From assembly GCA_017938405.1 (NCBI GenBank), contig JAGBBP010000004.1, positions 59,764 to 123,763 on the forward strand: DNA of 64,000 nt, given 5' to 3'. A program made the position numbers and the translations under genes. The stretch is from Lachnospiraceae bacterium. Its GTDB lineage: Bacteria; Bacillota; Clostridia; Lachnospirales; Lachnospiraceae. Below are positions 16,135-24,642 of this stretch, one piece after another; positions within the stretch are counted from its first letter, which is position 1, and every line of letters starts with the position of its first letter. The notes under the pieces were generated by a model. The model did not search any database. It was not told the DNA's origin and saw only the letters and a program-made list of their open reading frames with translations.

Positions 16135-16821
16135 CTAAAACAATGGCGACAGAACTTCATAGTTTGTTCCGTAAAAAATATCTTCTCTTCCGGAAATGTA
16201 TTTGAAGAGTTCTTCGATCTTATCCCAGTTGTTGTCAACGTCGAATTCATAGCTGTGTCCCCAAACGTAGAAAAGCTTCGGAGTGTCGGTTTGCAGTTCC
16301 ACAAATTGTTTTGCCAGCTCCATAAGATTTTCTGCCCGGTGATGGCAGGTGGCCGGAAGTTGCAGCAAATCTGTCGGTAAATCAAAGGCATTGGTGGAAT
16401 GGACGGTACGGGCATAGGAAAGGCCAGCTTTTTTTACCAGTTCGCGCACCTCTTCGTTATGGGTGCCGTAAGGATAGGCCATTCCGGTGACTTTCGCGCC
16501 GAAAAAAGTCTCCAGATTTTTCTTGTCTACCGTCAGTTCGTTGGTAACGGTTTGGGCATCCAGCTTTGTCAAATCCGGGTGGGTCAGGGTATGTACCGCA
16601 ATCTCGTGACCGGCATACAGCTCACGGAGTCCGGCCATATTCATACGGGTAATGCGTGTGTCGTTCTGTCCGACCCAGGTGCTGGCGCCGGTTTGGATGC
16701 CGCTGTTTAAGTTGAAGGTGCATTTCAGCCCGTAACGATTAAGGAGCTCCACGAAACGGATATCTTGGGAAATTCCGTCGTCGTAGCTTAAGGTGAATGC
16801 TTTCATTTTATTGTTCCACAT
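16135..16821 (-). CDS. polysaccharide deacetylase (NodB homology)
   Basis: 228 residues. Motif 1 is LSYDDG (about 10-15), with the metal-binding and catalytic aspartates. Motif 2 is HTLTHPD (about 72-78), the H-x3-H metal site. Later YPYGTHNEEV resembles motif 3. The family removes acetyl groups from peptidoglycan, chitin-like or other N-acetylated sugars using a divalent metal. No signal peptide or transmembrane segment precedes the domain, so it is probably cytoplasmic. The ATG at 16821 is preferred because GAGGAGG lies about 10 nt upstream; the long upstream frame has no site. The stop is close to the thrS promoter. Confidence 0.88.
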   Translation of the reverse strand: MWNNKMKAFTLSYDDGISQDIRFVELLNRYGLKCTFNLNSGIQTGASTWVGQNDTRITRMNMAGLRELYAGHEIAVHTLTHPDLTKLDAQTVTNELTVDKKNLETFFGAKVTGMAYPYGTHNEEVRELVKKAGLSYARTVHSTNAFDLPTDLLQLPATCHHRAENLMELAKQFVELQTDTPKLFYVWGHSYEFDVDNNWDKIEELFKYISGREDIFYGTNYEVLSPLF

Positions 16822-16913
16822 AAGTGAGTAACCTCCTCTGTATATTTTTGGTGGGCGGAAGGGAAATTCTCGCCGCATATCTACTTCCAAGGTAGCGCAA
16901 AGCAAAGGAAAAG

Positions 16914-17840
16914 TCAATGTCTGTCGGTAAATTTTCCGTACCATTTCAGGGCTTCCTGCCGGTATTGTTCCGCTACCTGCATCAGTTCGCTGTACTGGGC
17001 TTTTGCCCGCTCTAAAAGGAGAGATGTTTGTTCCAGTTTTTGTGCGGTCCGTTGTTTGTCTTGTTTACATTCCGTTAGTTGGTCTTTTGCGACCTGTAAG
17101 GCCGAGGAGATTTCGGCCAGAAGGGTATTTTTTTGTTCTGCTTCGGAGGTGAGAGCGGAAAGCTTTGCTTCGATATTCAATAGCTTTTGCTCTTTCTCCG
17201 TCAAGAGATTTTGCTGTTGCTCGGAAAGGTGGATTGCCTGTATCAGGCTTTGTTCCAGCTGCTTTTTTTCGGTGTCCCACGGGATGCGTAGCTTGGAAAG
17301 GAGATCCTCTTCGGAAGAAAGCGTTTCAAAACCGGTTTCTCTTGTGTAACGATAGGAAACGGTAGTTGTTTCTGTGGTAAGAAAAAGATATAAATACGGA
17401 CCGGTGGTATGAAGGGTAAAAAGAGGAGAGGGGGAGCAGGCGGTTTGGGAAAGGTCCGGAAGTTCGGGCTCGATAGGGGAGAAGGGAAGTTGAAGCCTTA
17501 ACCGGTAGGAGCCCTGTGTTTCTTCCATGTAAAATAAAAAGAGAGTGTTGTTGAAGACAATAAGTTGCGGGTTGTGGTAGGTGACGGTGTCGTTTTGCTC
17601 CGACCGGAGAAGCGGGGCAGATTCCCCGAGCCGACGGAGTAATAATGCATTTTCACGGTTGATGTAAGTATAGTACAGAGAATGATTATATTCACATCCG
17701 GATAATCCGTTTTTATAGTTAGAACACAGAAGAACCGGGCGTCCGAATTGGCCGGATTGCATTGAATGCAGAAATAAGCCGGTATCGGAAGCGGACAGAA
17801 GCAAAAGGGTACCGGATACGGAGAAGGAAAGCAGTTCCAT
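16914..17840 (-). CDS. protein with beta-rich N-terminus and C-terminal coiled coil, unknown function
   Basis: 308 residues. The first 190 residues are beta-prone with repeated short hydrophobic/aromatic stretches, suggesting a propeller-like fold. Residues about 200-300 are a continuous heptad-like helix rich in Gln, Glu, Lys and Leu. There is no signal peptide. ATG at 17840 is preferred (GGTGA just upstream); the frame continues 90 nt further with no plausible site. It is divergent from a Cys-rich protein gene 83 bp away, and both could share a regulatory region. I do not recognise the family. Confidence 0.7.
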   Translation of the reverse strand: MELLSFSVSGTLLLLSASDTGLFLHSMQSGQFGRPVLLCSNYKNGLSGCEYNHSLYYTYINRENALLLRRLGESAPLLRSEQNDTVTYHNPQLIVFNNTLFLFYMEETQGSYRLRLQLPFSPIEPELPDLSQTACSPSPLFTLHTTGPYLYLFLTTETTTVSYRYTRETGFETLSSEEDLLSKLRIPWDTEKKQLEQSLIQAIHLSEQQQNLLTEKEQKLLNIEAKLSALTSEAEQKNTLLAEISSALQVAKDQLTECKQDKQRTAQKLEQTSLLLERAKAQYSELMQVAEQYRQEALKWYGKFTDRH

Positions 17841-17923
17841 AAAATCACCGTTTTTTATTATTGCTATGGTCACAAACCATAAAATAGAACGTATGATATA
17901 GAAAAAAGTAAAGGATGTGCAGT

Positions 17924-18868
17924 ATGGCAAAATGTAAATGTATGAATCGCTCCAGAATTGTCAGCAATACCGTGCAGCGGTTGTATGCCGGTTGTTCGGA
18001 TGTCTGTGCGAATCCGGTATGCGGAGACCCGTCGGTGTTAAGTTTATTTGCACCGCTTATTTATGATGAAATCGGTATTAATCTTTGCGCGACTTTTGAT
18101 TTGGGTGTGGATATTGCGACAGAATATCCTACCGTAACCAGTGCATCGATTAAAGTAATTGATGCAACTTATGCCTTGGGAGAAGAGGGGGTACAGGTGG
18201 AGACACTGACCGGACGCCCGAATTGTTATGTGGTAACACTCTCCGAGATTACCGTAATGTTTGCAATGGATCTGTATGATGCGGCAGGCAGACTGGTGGA
18301 TACCATTTTCCCGACGGCGGTGTATCTGCCGGCAAATACGGAGGCACCGACTTATGACGAAGATACCAATCCGTCTTCCGTAGAGCTTGAGTTGTTTGCT
18401 CCGTACGGTTTCTCTTATGATACCACAGGAGCGGAACCGACCCCGGCGGTAAATTTCATCGGGTTCAGTCAGGATACGAACTTTGTTCGTCAGGGAATTA
18501 ACCTGTACGGTCTTGCAAAGCTGCTTGATTTCAGTACCGATGACAGCACCGCAACCGTAGGTTTGACCCTTATTTTACAGAGCTTGTATTTTGCAGGTTA
18601 TCGCGTGGAAAGTGCAGGCAAAATCGATGTGCCGAAGGGAAGTATTCTGGCTCCGGAAAATTCCGATTGCATGCGTTTTGTGGCAGGAGATTTGTTAAAT
18701 CTGGCCATTAAGCCGCTGGATTTGGGAGAATTGCCGGCACAGGATGGTTGCGAATGCGGTTGCGGATGCGGCGGAATGACCCAAAACAATGATTGTACAA
18801 GAATTGTGACCGATGATACGACGGGAGTTCCGGGTGCTCCGGTTGTTCCGATTACTCCGGTGGAGTAG
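17924..18868 (+). CDS. Cys-rich protein of unknown function
   Basis: 314 residues. Cysteines cluster at both ends: MAKCKCM and GCSDVCANPVC near the N-terminus, and CECGCGCGG near residue 280. The middle is beta-rich with few charges and many Thr, Val and Asp. There is no signal peptide or membrane segment. The terminal Cys clusters suggest disulfide or metal cross-linking, as in spore coat or surface-layer proteins, but that is speculation. ATG at 17924 follows AAAGGA at 8 nt. Divergent from the coiled-coil gene. Confidence 0.72.
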   Translation: MAKCKCMNRSRIVSNTVQRLYAGCSDVCANPVCGDPSVLSLFAPLIYDEIGINLCATFDLGVDIATEYPTVTSASIKVIDATYALGEEGVQVETLTGRPNCYVVTLSEITVMFAMDLYDAAGRLVDTIFPTAVYLPANTEAPTYDEDTNPSSVELELFAPYGFSYDTTGAEPTPAVNFIGFSQDTNFVRQGINLYGLAKLLDFSTDDSTATVGLTLILQSLYFAGYRVESAGKIDVPKGSILAPENSDCMRFVAGDLLNLAIKPLDLGELPAQDGCECGCGCGGMTQNNDCTRIVTDDTTGVPGAPVVPITPVE

Positions 18869-18912
18869 AAAGGGAATCATTTCTAAATTTTTTAAAAACT
18901 GAAAACAGTGCA

Positions 18913-18941
18913 TTGCATTTAAAAAAAGAGTGTGCTACACT
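18913..18941 (+). promoter_or_regulatory. promoter upstream of the ABC exporter pair
   Basis: TTGCAT, 17-bp spacer, TACACT. The predicted transcript would begin just before a strong hairpin. Confidence 0.65.
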
Positions 18942-18960
18942 TGGTAATTAGTGCAAGATA

Positions 18961-19018
18961 CAAATTCGGGCACCGGCATGGCGGGTGCCCGAATTTGATT
19001 GCTTTGCAATTTTTTTTG
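18961..19018 (+). terminator. double hairpin with T-run: terminator or attenuator
   Basis: CAAATTCGGGCACC pairs perfectly with GGTGCCCGAATTTG (18961-18997), and then ATTGC-TTT-GCAAT leads into eight T. It can end transcription of the Cys-rich gene. Because a good promoter lies between that gene and the hairpin, it could also attenuate the exporter operon. Confidence 0.8.
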
Positions 19019-19055
19019 TAAAGGAACAGCACGTGTAAAAAGAAGGAGGCATTAT

Positions 19056-20810
19056 ATGATAACTATGCTTAAGAAGCTGATGGGGTGTGTCAGGGAGTAT
19101 AAAAAAGTCTCCGTATTGACTCCAATCCTCATGATCGGCGAAGTGGTGATGGAATGTCTGATTCCCTTTGTCATTGCGGAGCTGGTAGGACAGATAGAAG
19201 CCGGATGTGAATTTTCGGTCATTGTAAAGCACGGCCTGATTTTGTTTGCCATGGCATGTGTTTCCATGTTTTTCGGCGGTTTGGCAGGTATGACCGGCTC
19301 CAAGGCATCCTGCGGTTTTGCAAAGAATCTGCGTCATGATTTGTATTACCGGATTCAGGAGTATTCCTTTGAAAATATCGATAAGTTTTCGGCGTCTTCT
19401 TTGGTTACCCGTCTGACGACGGATGTGGCCAATGTGCAGATGTCCTTTATGATGTTGATTCGAATTGCTATCCGTAGTCCGCTGATGTTTATTTTCGCCA
19501 TTATCATGGCATTTATCATGGGCGGTAAGATGGCGCTGATGTTTGTGGTGGTAGTACCGATTTTAGGCTTTGGCTTGTTTGCGGTGGCAAAGAAGGCGAT
19601 GCCGTTGTTCCGCAGTGTCTTCCGGAAGTATGATAATTTAAACGCATCCATTCAGGAAAATGTAAAGGGCATGCGTGTGGTGAAGTCCTTTGTACGGGAA
19701 GAGTACGAGAAGGAAAAGTTTAACCGTGCGGCAGAAGATGTATGTATGGATTTTACAAAAGCGGAGCGTATTGTGGCAATCAACGGACCGCTCATGCAGT
19801 TCTGTTTGTATGCCAATATGATGCTTGTGCTGTCCTTCGGTTCGTATCTTGTCATTTCCAGCAAGGGGAGCAGTATGGGCGTGGGCCAGTTGTCTGCTAT
19901 GATTACCTACGGCTTTATGGTGCTCAGTTCTCTCATGATGCTTTCCATGATTTTTGTTATGTTAACGATTTCTGCAGAGTCAGCGGAGCGTATCGTGGAG
20001 GTATTGGAAGAAAAGCCTTCCTTAACAAATCCGGAGAATCCGGTATATGAAGTAAAGGACGGTTCCATCGTATTTGAAAATGTGAACTTCAAATATTCCA
20101 AGACGGCAGACAGGTATGCCCTGTCCGATATCGACCTTACCATTAAATCCGGTGAGACGGTTGGAATTTTAGGCGGTACCGGTTCGTCGAAGACGACGCT
20201 CATCCAGCTCGTTTCCCGCCTGTACGATGTGACGGACGGTTCCGTGAAGGTCGGTGGTGTGGATGTCAGAGATTATGACCTGGAGACTCTTCGTAATCAG
20301 GTGGCGGTGGTGCTGCAGAAGAACGTGCTGTTTTCCGGCACCATAAAAGAAAACTTACGTTGGGGTAACGCGGAAGCTACCGATGAGGAGATTATGGAAG
20401 CTTGTCGCCTTTCCCAGGCGTCCGAGTTTATTGAAAGTTTCCCGGAGAAATATGATACTTACATAGAGCAGGGCGGTGCCAACGTATCCGGTGGACAGAA
20501 GCAACGTTTGTGTATTGCCAGAGCGTTACTTAAGAAGCCGAAGATTTTGATTCTGGACGATTCCACCAGCGCGGTGGATACAAGAACGGATGCGCTGATT
20601 CGTAAGGCGTTCCGTGAGTTTATTCCGGAGACCACAAAGATTATTATTGCCCAGCGTGTATCCTCCGTGCAGGACGCCGACAAGATTATCATTATGGATA
20701 AGGGGCAGATTATGGCGGTGGGTACCCACGAGGAATTGCTCGCTTCCAACGAAATTTACCAAGAGGTATACACCTCGCAGAATAAGGGAGGTGACGACGA
20801 TGCCGAATAA
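19056..20810 (+). CDS. heterodimeric ABC exporter subunit, degenerate ATP site
   Basis: 584 residues. Six-helix ABC exporter membrane domain (about 20-315), then a nucleotide-binding domain. Walker A is GGTGSSKT (about 373-380, Ser in place of the usual Gly), signature VSGGQKQR, Walker B ILILDDST. The catalytic Glu after Walker B is replaced by Asp, the hallmark of the degenerate site in TM287/288 and LmrCD-type heterodimers. ATG at 19056 has AAGGAGG 5 nt upstream. It overlaps the partner gene by 11 nt, indicating translational coupling. Probable multidrug or lipid export; substrate unknown. Confidence 0.93.
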   Translation: MITMLKKLMGCVREYKKVSVLTPILMIGEVVMECLIPFVIAELVGQIEAGCEFSVIVKHGLILFAMACVSMFFGGLAGMTGSKASCGFAKNLRHDLYYRIQEYSFENIDKFSASSLVTRLTTDVANVQMSFMMLIRIAIRSPLMFIFAIIMAFIMGGKMALMFVVVVPILGFGLFAVAKKAMPLFRSVFRKYDNLNASIQENVKGMRVVKSFVREEYEKEKFNRAAEDVCMDFTKAERIVAINGPLMQFCLYANMMLVLSFGSYLVISSKGSSMGVGQLSAMITYGFMVLSSLMMLSMIFVMLTISAESAERIVEVLEEKPSLTNPENPVYEVKDGSIVFENVNFKYSKTADRYALSDIDLTIKSGETVGILGGTGSSKTTLIQLVSRLYDVTDGSVKVGGVDVRDYDLETLRNQVAVVLQKNVLFSGTIKENLRWGNAEATDEEIMEACRLSQASEFIESFPEKYDTYIEQGGANVSGGQKQRLCIARALLKKPKILILDDSTSAVDTRTDALIRKAFREFIPETTKIIIAQRVSSVQDADKIIIMDKGQIMAVGTHEELLASNEIYQEVYTSQNKGGDDDAE

Positions 20811-22707
20811 GAAAGAAAAGCCGAAGATGAAAAAAGGCATGTTAAAGCGTCTCATTGTGATGCTGTTTCATTTTTACCCGGTGTTGTTGCCGGTGATTGT
20901 AGTTTGTATTATCTTTTCAGCGGTTGTCAGCTCGGTGCCGTCCATTTTTATGCAGAATGTAATCGCGGTCATCGAAGAACATGTAAAAACCGGCGACTGG
21001 AGCACGGCGAAGGGTGAGATTCTGACCTGGGTGCTGCGTCTCGGATTTTTCTATTTGTTATCACTGATTTCCGTAGTGGCATCTTCCCAGCTGGGTGCGA
21101 TTTTGACCCAGGGCTTCTTAAAGAAAATCAGAGGCAAAATGTTCGACGGGATGCAGAATTTGCCGATTAAGTATTTCGACAGCCACGGGCACGGCGATAT
21201 TATGAGCTATTATACCAACGACGTAGATACCCTGCGTCAGCTGGTGTCCCAGTCGTTGCCGAATCTGATTACGGCGGCTGTTACCGTAACCACGGTATTT
21301 TCCATTATGTTGTATTTCAGTGTCTGGATGGCGTTAATCGTGGTGGCGGGCGTTATTTTGATGTCCTTTGTAACCAAGACCATCGGCGGGCGGTCCGCGA
21401 AGTTCTTTGTGCGCCAGCAGATGGCGGTAGGTCGTACGGAAGGCTTTATCGAAGAGATGATGAACGGACAGAAAGTAGTTAAGGTTTTCTGTCACGAAAA
21501 ACAGAGCGGTGAAGATTTTGATGCGATTAACGAAGCGCTCTATGAGGATGCGAAAAAGGCAAATCAGTATGCCAATATGCTGATGCCGATTTTAAATAAC
21601 ATCGGTAATGTGTTGTATGTTATTGTAGCTTTGGCAGGCGGTTTATTCCTTCTTTCCGATGCACCGAATGTGAGCATTTCCGGAATGGCATTTTCCATCA
21701 GTATCGTGGTGCCGTTCCTTAATATGACAAAGCAGTTTACCGGAAATATCAGTCAGGTATCCCAACAGATTAATTCCATTATCATGGGTCTGGCAGGTGC
21801 AGAGCGTATTTTTGATTTGATTGATCAGCAGCCGGAAACGGATGAAGGTTATGTTACCCTGGTAAATGCGGTGGTGGCACCGGACGGAACCATTACGGAG
21901 AGTGAAAAGCGTACCGGTACCTGGGCGTGGAAGCATCCCCATCAGGCAGACGGCAGCGTAACCTATACCTTGCTGCAGGGTGATGTGCGGCTGAATGAAG
22001 TGGATTTCGGCTATGAGGAAGATAAGATGGTATTGCACAATGTGTCCGTATTCGCAGAGCCGGGCCAGAAGGTGGCTTTTGTAGGTGCAACCGGTGCGGG
22101 CAAGACCACCATTACCAACCTGATTAACCGGTTCTATGATATTGCGGACGGTAAAATCCGCTATGACGGTATCAATATTAACAAGATAAAGAAAGCGGAT
22201 TTGCGTCGTTCTCTCGGTATTGTATTGCAGGAGACCAATTTATTTACCGGTACGGTAATGGATAATATCCGTTACGGTAAATTAGACGCTACGGATGAAG
22301 AATGTATCGCGGCTGCTAAGCTGGCAGGTGCGGACGATTTTATCACCCGTCTGCCGAAGGGCTATGAAACGGAGCTTTCCGGTAACGGAGCAAACTTATC
22401 CCAGGGCCAGCGACAGCTGATTGCCATTGCCAGAGCAGCGGTGGCGGATCCGCCGGTGATGATTCTGGATGAGGCAACCTCTTCCATCGATACCCGTACC
22501 GAAGCAATCGTGCAAAAAGGCATGGATTCCCTCATGGAAGGGCGTACCGTATTTGTCATTGCACACCGTTTGTCTACGGTTAAGAACTCTGATGTGATAA
22601 TGGTACTGGACCACGGTCACATTATCGAACGGGGTAACCACGAGAAACTTATCGAAGAAAAGGGAACCTACTACCGTTTGTATACGGGAGCATTTGAACT
22701 GGAATAA
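20800..22707 (+). CDS. heterodimeric ABC exporter subunit, consensus ATP site
   Basis: 635 residues. A basic N-terminus, then the exporter membrane domain (about 15-340), a roughly 40-residue insert rich in acidic and Trp/His residues (about 350-400), then the ATPase. Walker A is GATGAGKT (about 428-435), signature LSQGQRQ, Walker B MILDEATSSID with the canonical catalytic Glu. It pairs with the upstream subunit, which has Asp there. ATG at 20800 has GGGAGG 7 nt upstream and lies within the upstream gene's last codons. Hairpin element B1 follows the stop. Confidence 0.94.
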   Translation: MPNKKEKPKMKKGMLKRLIVMLFHFYPVLLPVIVVCIIFSAVVSSVPSIFMQNVIAVIEEHVKTGDWSTAKGEILTWVLRLGFFYLLSLISVVASSQLGAILTQGFLKKIRGKMFDGMQNLPIKYFDSHGHGDIMSYYTNDVDTLRQLVSQSLPNLITAAVTVTTVFSIMLYFSVWMALIVVAGVILMSFVTKTIGGRSAKFFVRQQMAVGRTEGFIEEMMNGQKVVKVFCHEKQSGEDFDAINEALYEDAKKANQYANMLMPILNNIGNVLYVIVALAGGLFLLSDAPNVSISGMAFSISIVVPFLNMTKQFTGNISQVSQQINSIIMGLAGAERIFDLIDQQPETDEGYVTLVNAVVAPDGTITESEKRTGTWAWKHPHQADGSVTYTLLQGDVRLNEVDFGYEEDKMVLHNVSVFAEPGQKVAFVGATGAGKTTITNLINRFYDIADGKIRYDGININKIKKADLRRSLGIVLQETNLFTGTVMDNIRYGKLDATDEECIAAAKLAGADDFITRLPKGYETELSGNGANLSQGQRQLIAIARAAVADPPVMILDEATSSIDTRTEAIVQKGMDSLMEGRTVFVIAHRLSTVKNSDVIMVLDHGHIIERGNHEKLIEEKGTYYRLYTGAFELE

Positions 22708-22718
22708 AGACAAAAGGG

Positions 22719-23155
22719 GGCTGTCGCAGGAAAATGCGCGCCCCCACTCTTGCTTGTTAGCATAAAAATTAGTCGGTGGTTTCTATTTTTATGTTAACGG
22801 ATATCAATTAGCCGGTGCCTTTCGCATCATCCCCTTTTCTCGTACTCCGGATAGAGTCTTTCTAATTACTTCGCCATGCAAACGAACCGGTGACGCAACC
22901 GCCCTGATGCGGCATCCATGCCTTATGGCGGGCTCGCCCGGACCTCCTGTCCGTGCGTTGCTGCCGGGTAATCGAAGTAATAAGAAAGTCTACTATCCTA
23001 CGTAAAGTTCAAAGAGAATAATGTGAAAGGCACCGGCTATATCAAAAAGAACGTAAAAGAAAATAGAAACCACCGACTTTTTGTATCTGCAAGGACTACG
23101 CAAGAGTCCGCCACGACCGATGCCGGCGCGCATCTTCCTGCGACAGTCACTTTTT
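22719..23155 (+). repeat. hairpin element family B, copy 1
   Basis: The head (about 22849-23010) contains the invariant 24-nt block beginning ATGCGGCATCCATGCC (22917). The arms pair over most of 22719-22848 and 23011-23148: GTCGGTGGTTTCTATTTT with AAAATAGAAACCACCGAC, and GCCGGTGCCTTTC with GAAAGGCACCGGC. The outermost GGCTGTCGCAGG pairs with CCTGCGACAGTC, followed by ACTTTTT, so the whole element sits in the loop of what looks like an intrinsic terminator for the exporter operon. No gene in 22708-23201. Confidence 0.88.
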
Positions 23156-23162
23156 GGCGAGT

Positions 23163-23196
23163 AAAAAAGGCCGTCCCTTTTGCTGAGGGACGGCCA
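23163..23196 (-). terminator. terminator of the DUF1015 gene
   Basis: Minus strand: GGCCGTCCC pairs with GGGACGGCC, followed by TTTTTT. Confidence 0.9.
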
Positions 23197-23201
23197 TAGG
23201 A

Positions 23202-24446
23202 TTACTCGCTCAGTTTGTGAATAAACAGACCGCTGCGAAGCTTCGGTTCAAACCAGGTGGACTTCGGTGGCATGAGACGTCCTGCATCCGATACGGCAAA
23301 CAGTTCCAAAATGGAAGTCGGATACATGGAGAAGGCCACGATCATATCCTCGGCTACGCGGCGTTCCAGTTCGCCTAAGCCGCGGATACCGCCGATAAAG
23401 TCGATGCGCTTGTCGGTACGCGGGTCACCGATGCCAAGCACCGGGGCAAGGAGATAATCCTGCAACAGGGAAACGTCCAAAGAATCTACCGGGTCGGTAA
23501 TTTTCTGTAAGGTGTCATTGGCGATTAAGCAATACCAGGTGCCGTCAAGATACATACCGAAGGTACCTTTCTTTACCGGTTGGAAGGCACCCTTGCCCAG
23601 TTCCTCTACGGTGAAATCCTGTGCGATACGGGAAAGGAACGCATCTTTACTCAGCCCGTTTAAATCTTTTACAACGCGATTGTACGGTAAAATCTTCAGT
23701 TCATCTTCCGGGAACAAAACGGACAGGAAGAAATTGAATTCTTCGGTGCCGGTAAATCCCGGATTTTCTTCGCGACGCTTTAAGCCTACCTTAACGGCAG
23801 AGGCAGCACGATGGTGGCCGTCGGCAATGTAGATGCTGTCAATGGAAGTAAAGGCATCACGTATCGCTGCAACATCAGCCGGATGGTCGACTACAAATAC
23901 ACGATGGCGGATACCGTCTTCAGAGGTGAAATCATAAAGAGCGGTACCTGTCTTTGTCTTTTCCACAATGGAATAGATGGTTTCGTTTCTGCGATAGGCA
24001 AGGAAAATCGGGCCGGTCTGGGCATTACAGGTATCCACGTGACGGATACGGTCCACTTCTTTGTCGGCACGGGTGTTTTCGTGCTTTTTAATCACGTTGT
24101 TCAAATAATCATCGATAGAGGCACAGGCAACGATGCCGGTCTGGGTGCGTCCTTCCATGGTCAGTTCATAAATGTAATAGTTCTTTGTAGTATCGGTGAC
24201 AAAAGTACCGTCGGCAATCCGGGCATTTAAGAGCTCGGCAGCTTTTGCATAGACGCAGTCCGCATACGTGTCCACGTCGTCCGGGAACTGGGTTTCCGCA
24301 CGGTCAATGTTTAAGAAAGAAAGCGGGTCTTTGGAAGCGACAACCTTTGCTTCGCTACGGTTGTATACGTCATAAGGGAGAGCGGCAACGCGATGGGAAA
24401 CTTCTGCCGCCGGACGGATACAGAAAAACGGGTTTATGGTAGCCAT
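23202..24446 (-). CDS. DUF1015 family protein
   Basis: 414 residues, full length for the family. N-terminal IRPAAEVSHRVAALPYDVYNR, the diagnostic IADGHHRAASA near residue 210, and a C-terminal FIGGIRGLGELERRV segment. Members are found across Clostridia, often beside serine biosynthesis genes, and have no established reaction. ATG at 24446 is used because AAAGGA precedes it; the longer frame starts in AT-rich promoter DNA. Cytoplasmic, no membrane segments. It stands alone on the minus strand between a B element and the CheX-like operon. Confidence 0.88.
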   Translation of the reverse strand: MATINPFFCIRPAAEVSHRVAALPYDVYNRSEAKVVASKDPLSFLNIDRAETQFPDDVDTYADCVYAKAAELLNARIADGTFVTDTTKNYYIYELTMEGRTQTGIVACASIDDYLNNVIKKHENTRADKEVDRIRHVDTCNAQTGPIFLAYRRNETIYSIVEKTKTGTALYDFTSEDGIRHRVFVVDHPADVAAIRDAFTSIDSIYIADGHHRAASAVKVGLKRREENPGFTGTEEFNFFLSVLFPEDELKILPYNRVVKDLNGLSKDAFLSRIAQDFTVEELGKGAFQPVKKGTFGMYLDGTWYCLIANDTLQKITDPVDSLDVSLLQDYLLAPVLGIGDPRTDKRIDFIGGIRGLGELERRVAEDMIVAFSMYPTSILELFAVSDAGRLMPPKSTWFEPKLRSGLFIHKLSE

Positions 24447-24566
24447 AATCGAATCCTTTCCGGTAAATATACCATTGCTTTTTAAAAGGAGTATACCGTT
24501 TTTTTGAAAAAAGCGCAAGATGCAGATGGAAAATGCGAAAAAGTTTATTTATTTTCTTTTTTTATA

Positions 24567-24595
24567 TGGAAATTTATAATAAAACAGTGTATAAT
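24567..24595 (+). promoter_or_regulatory. promoter of the CheX-like/CheY operon
   Basis: TGGAAA, 17-bp spacer, TATAAT, about 48 bp before the start codon. Confidence 0.6.
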
Positions 24596-24642
24596 GGAGA
24601 AAAGTAGGTTAAAAGACCGAGAGAAGGCAAAGGGGGCATACA

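Noticed and set aside
19056..20810. Sequencing error in Walker B (DD for DE) of exporter subunit 1
   Set aside because: The degenerate Asp is the expected signature of one partner in heterodimeric exporters, and the adjacent subunit has the normal Glu.
22719..23155. Group II intron, IS200/IS605 end or CRISPR array as explanation for the repeats
   Set aside because: No domain V-like motif, transposase gene or direct-repeat/spacer pattern is seen in or beside any copy. A non-autonomous relative of an unseen mobile element cannot be excluded.
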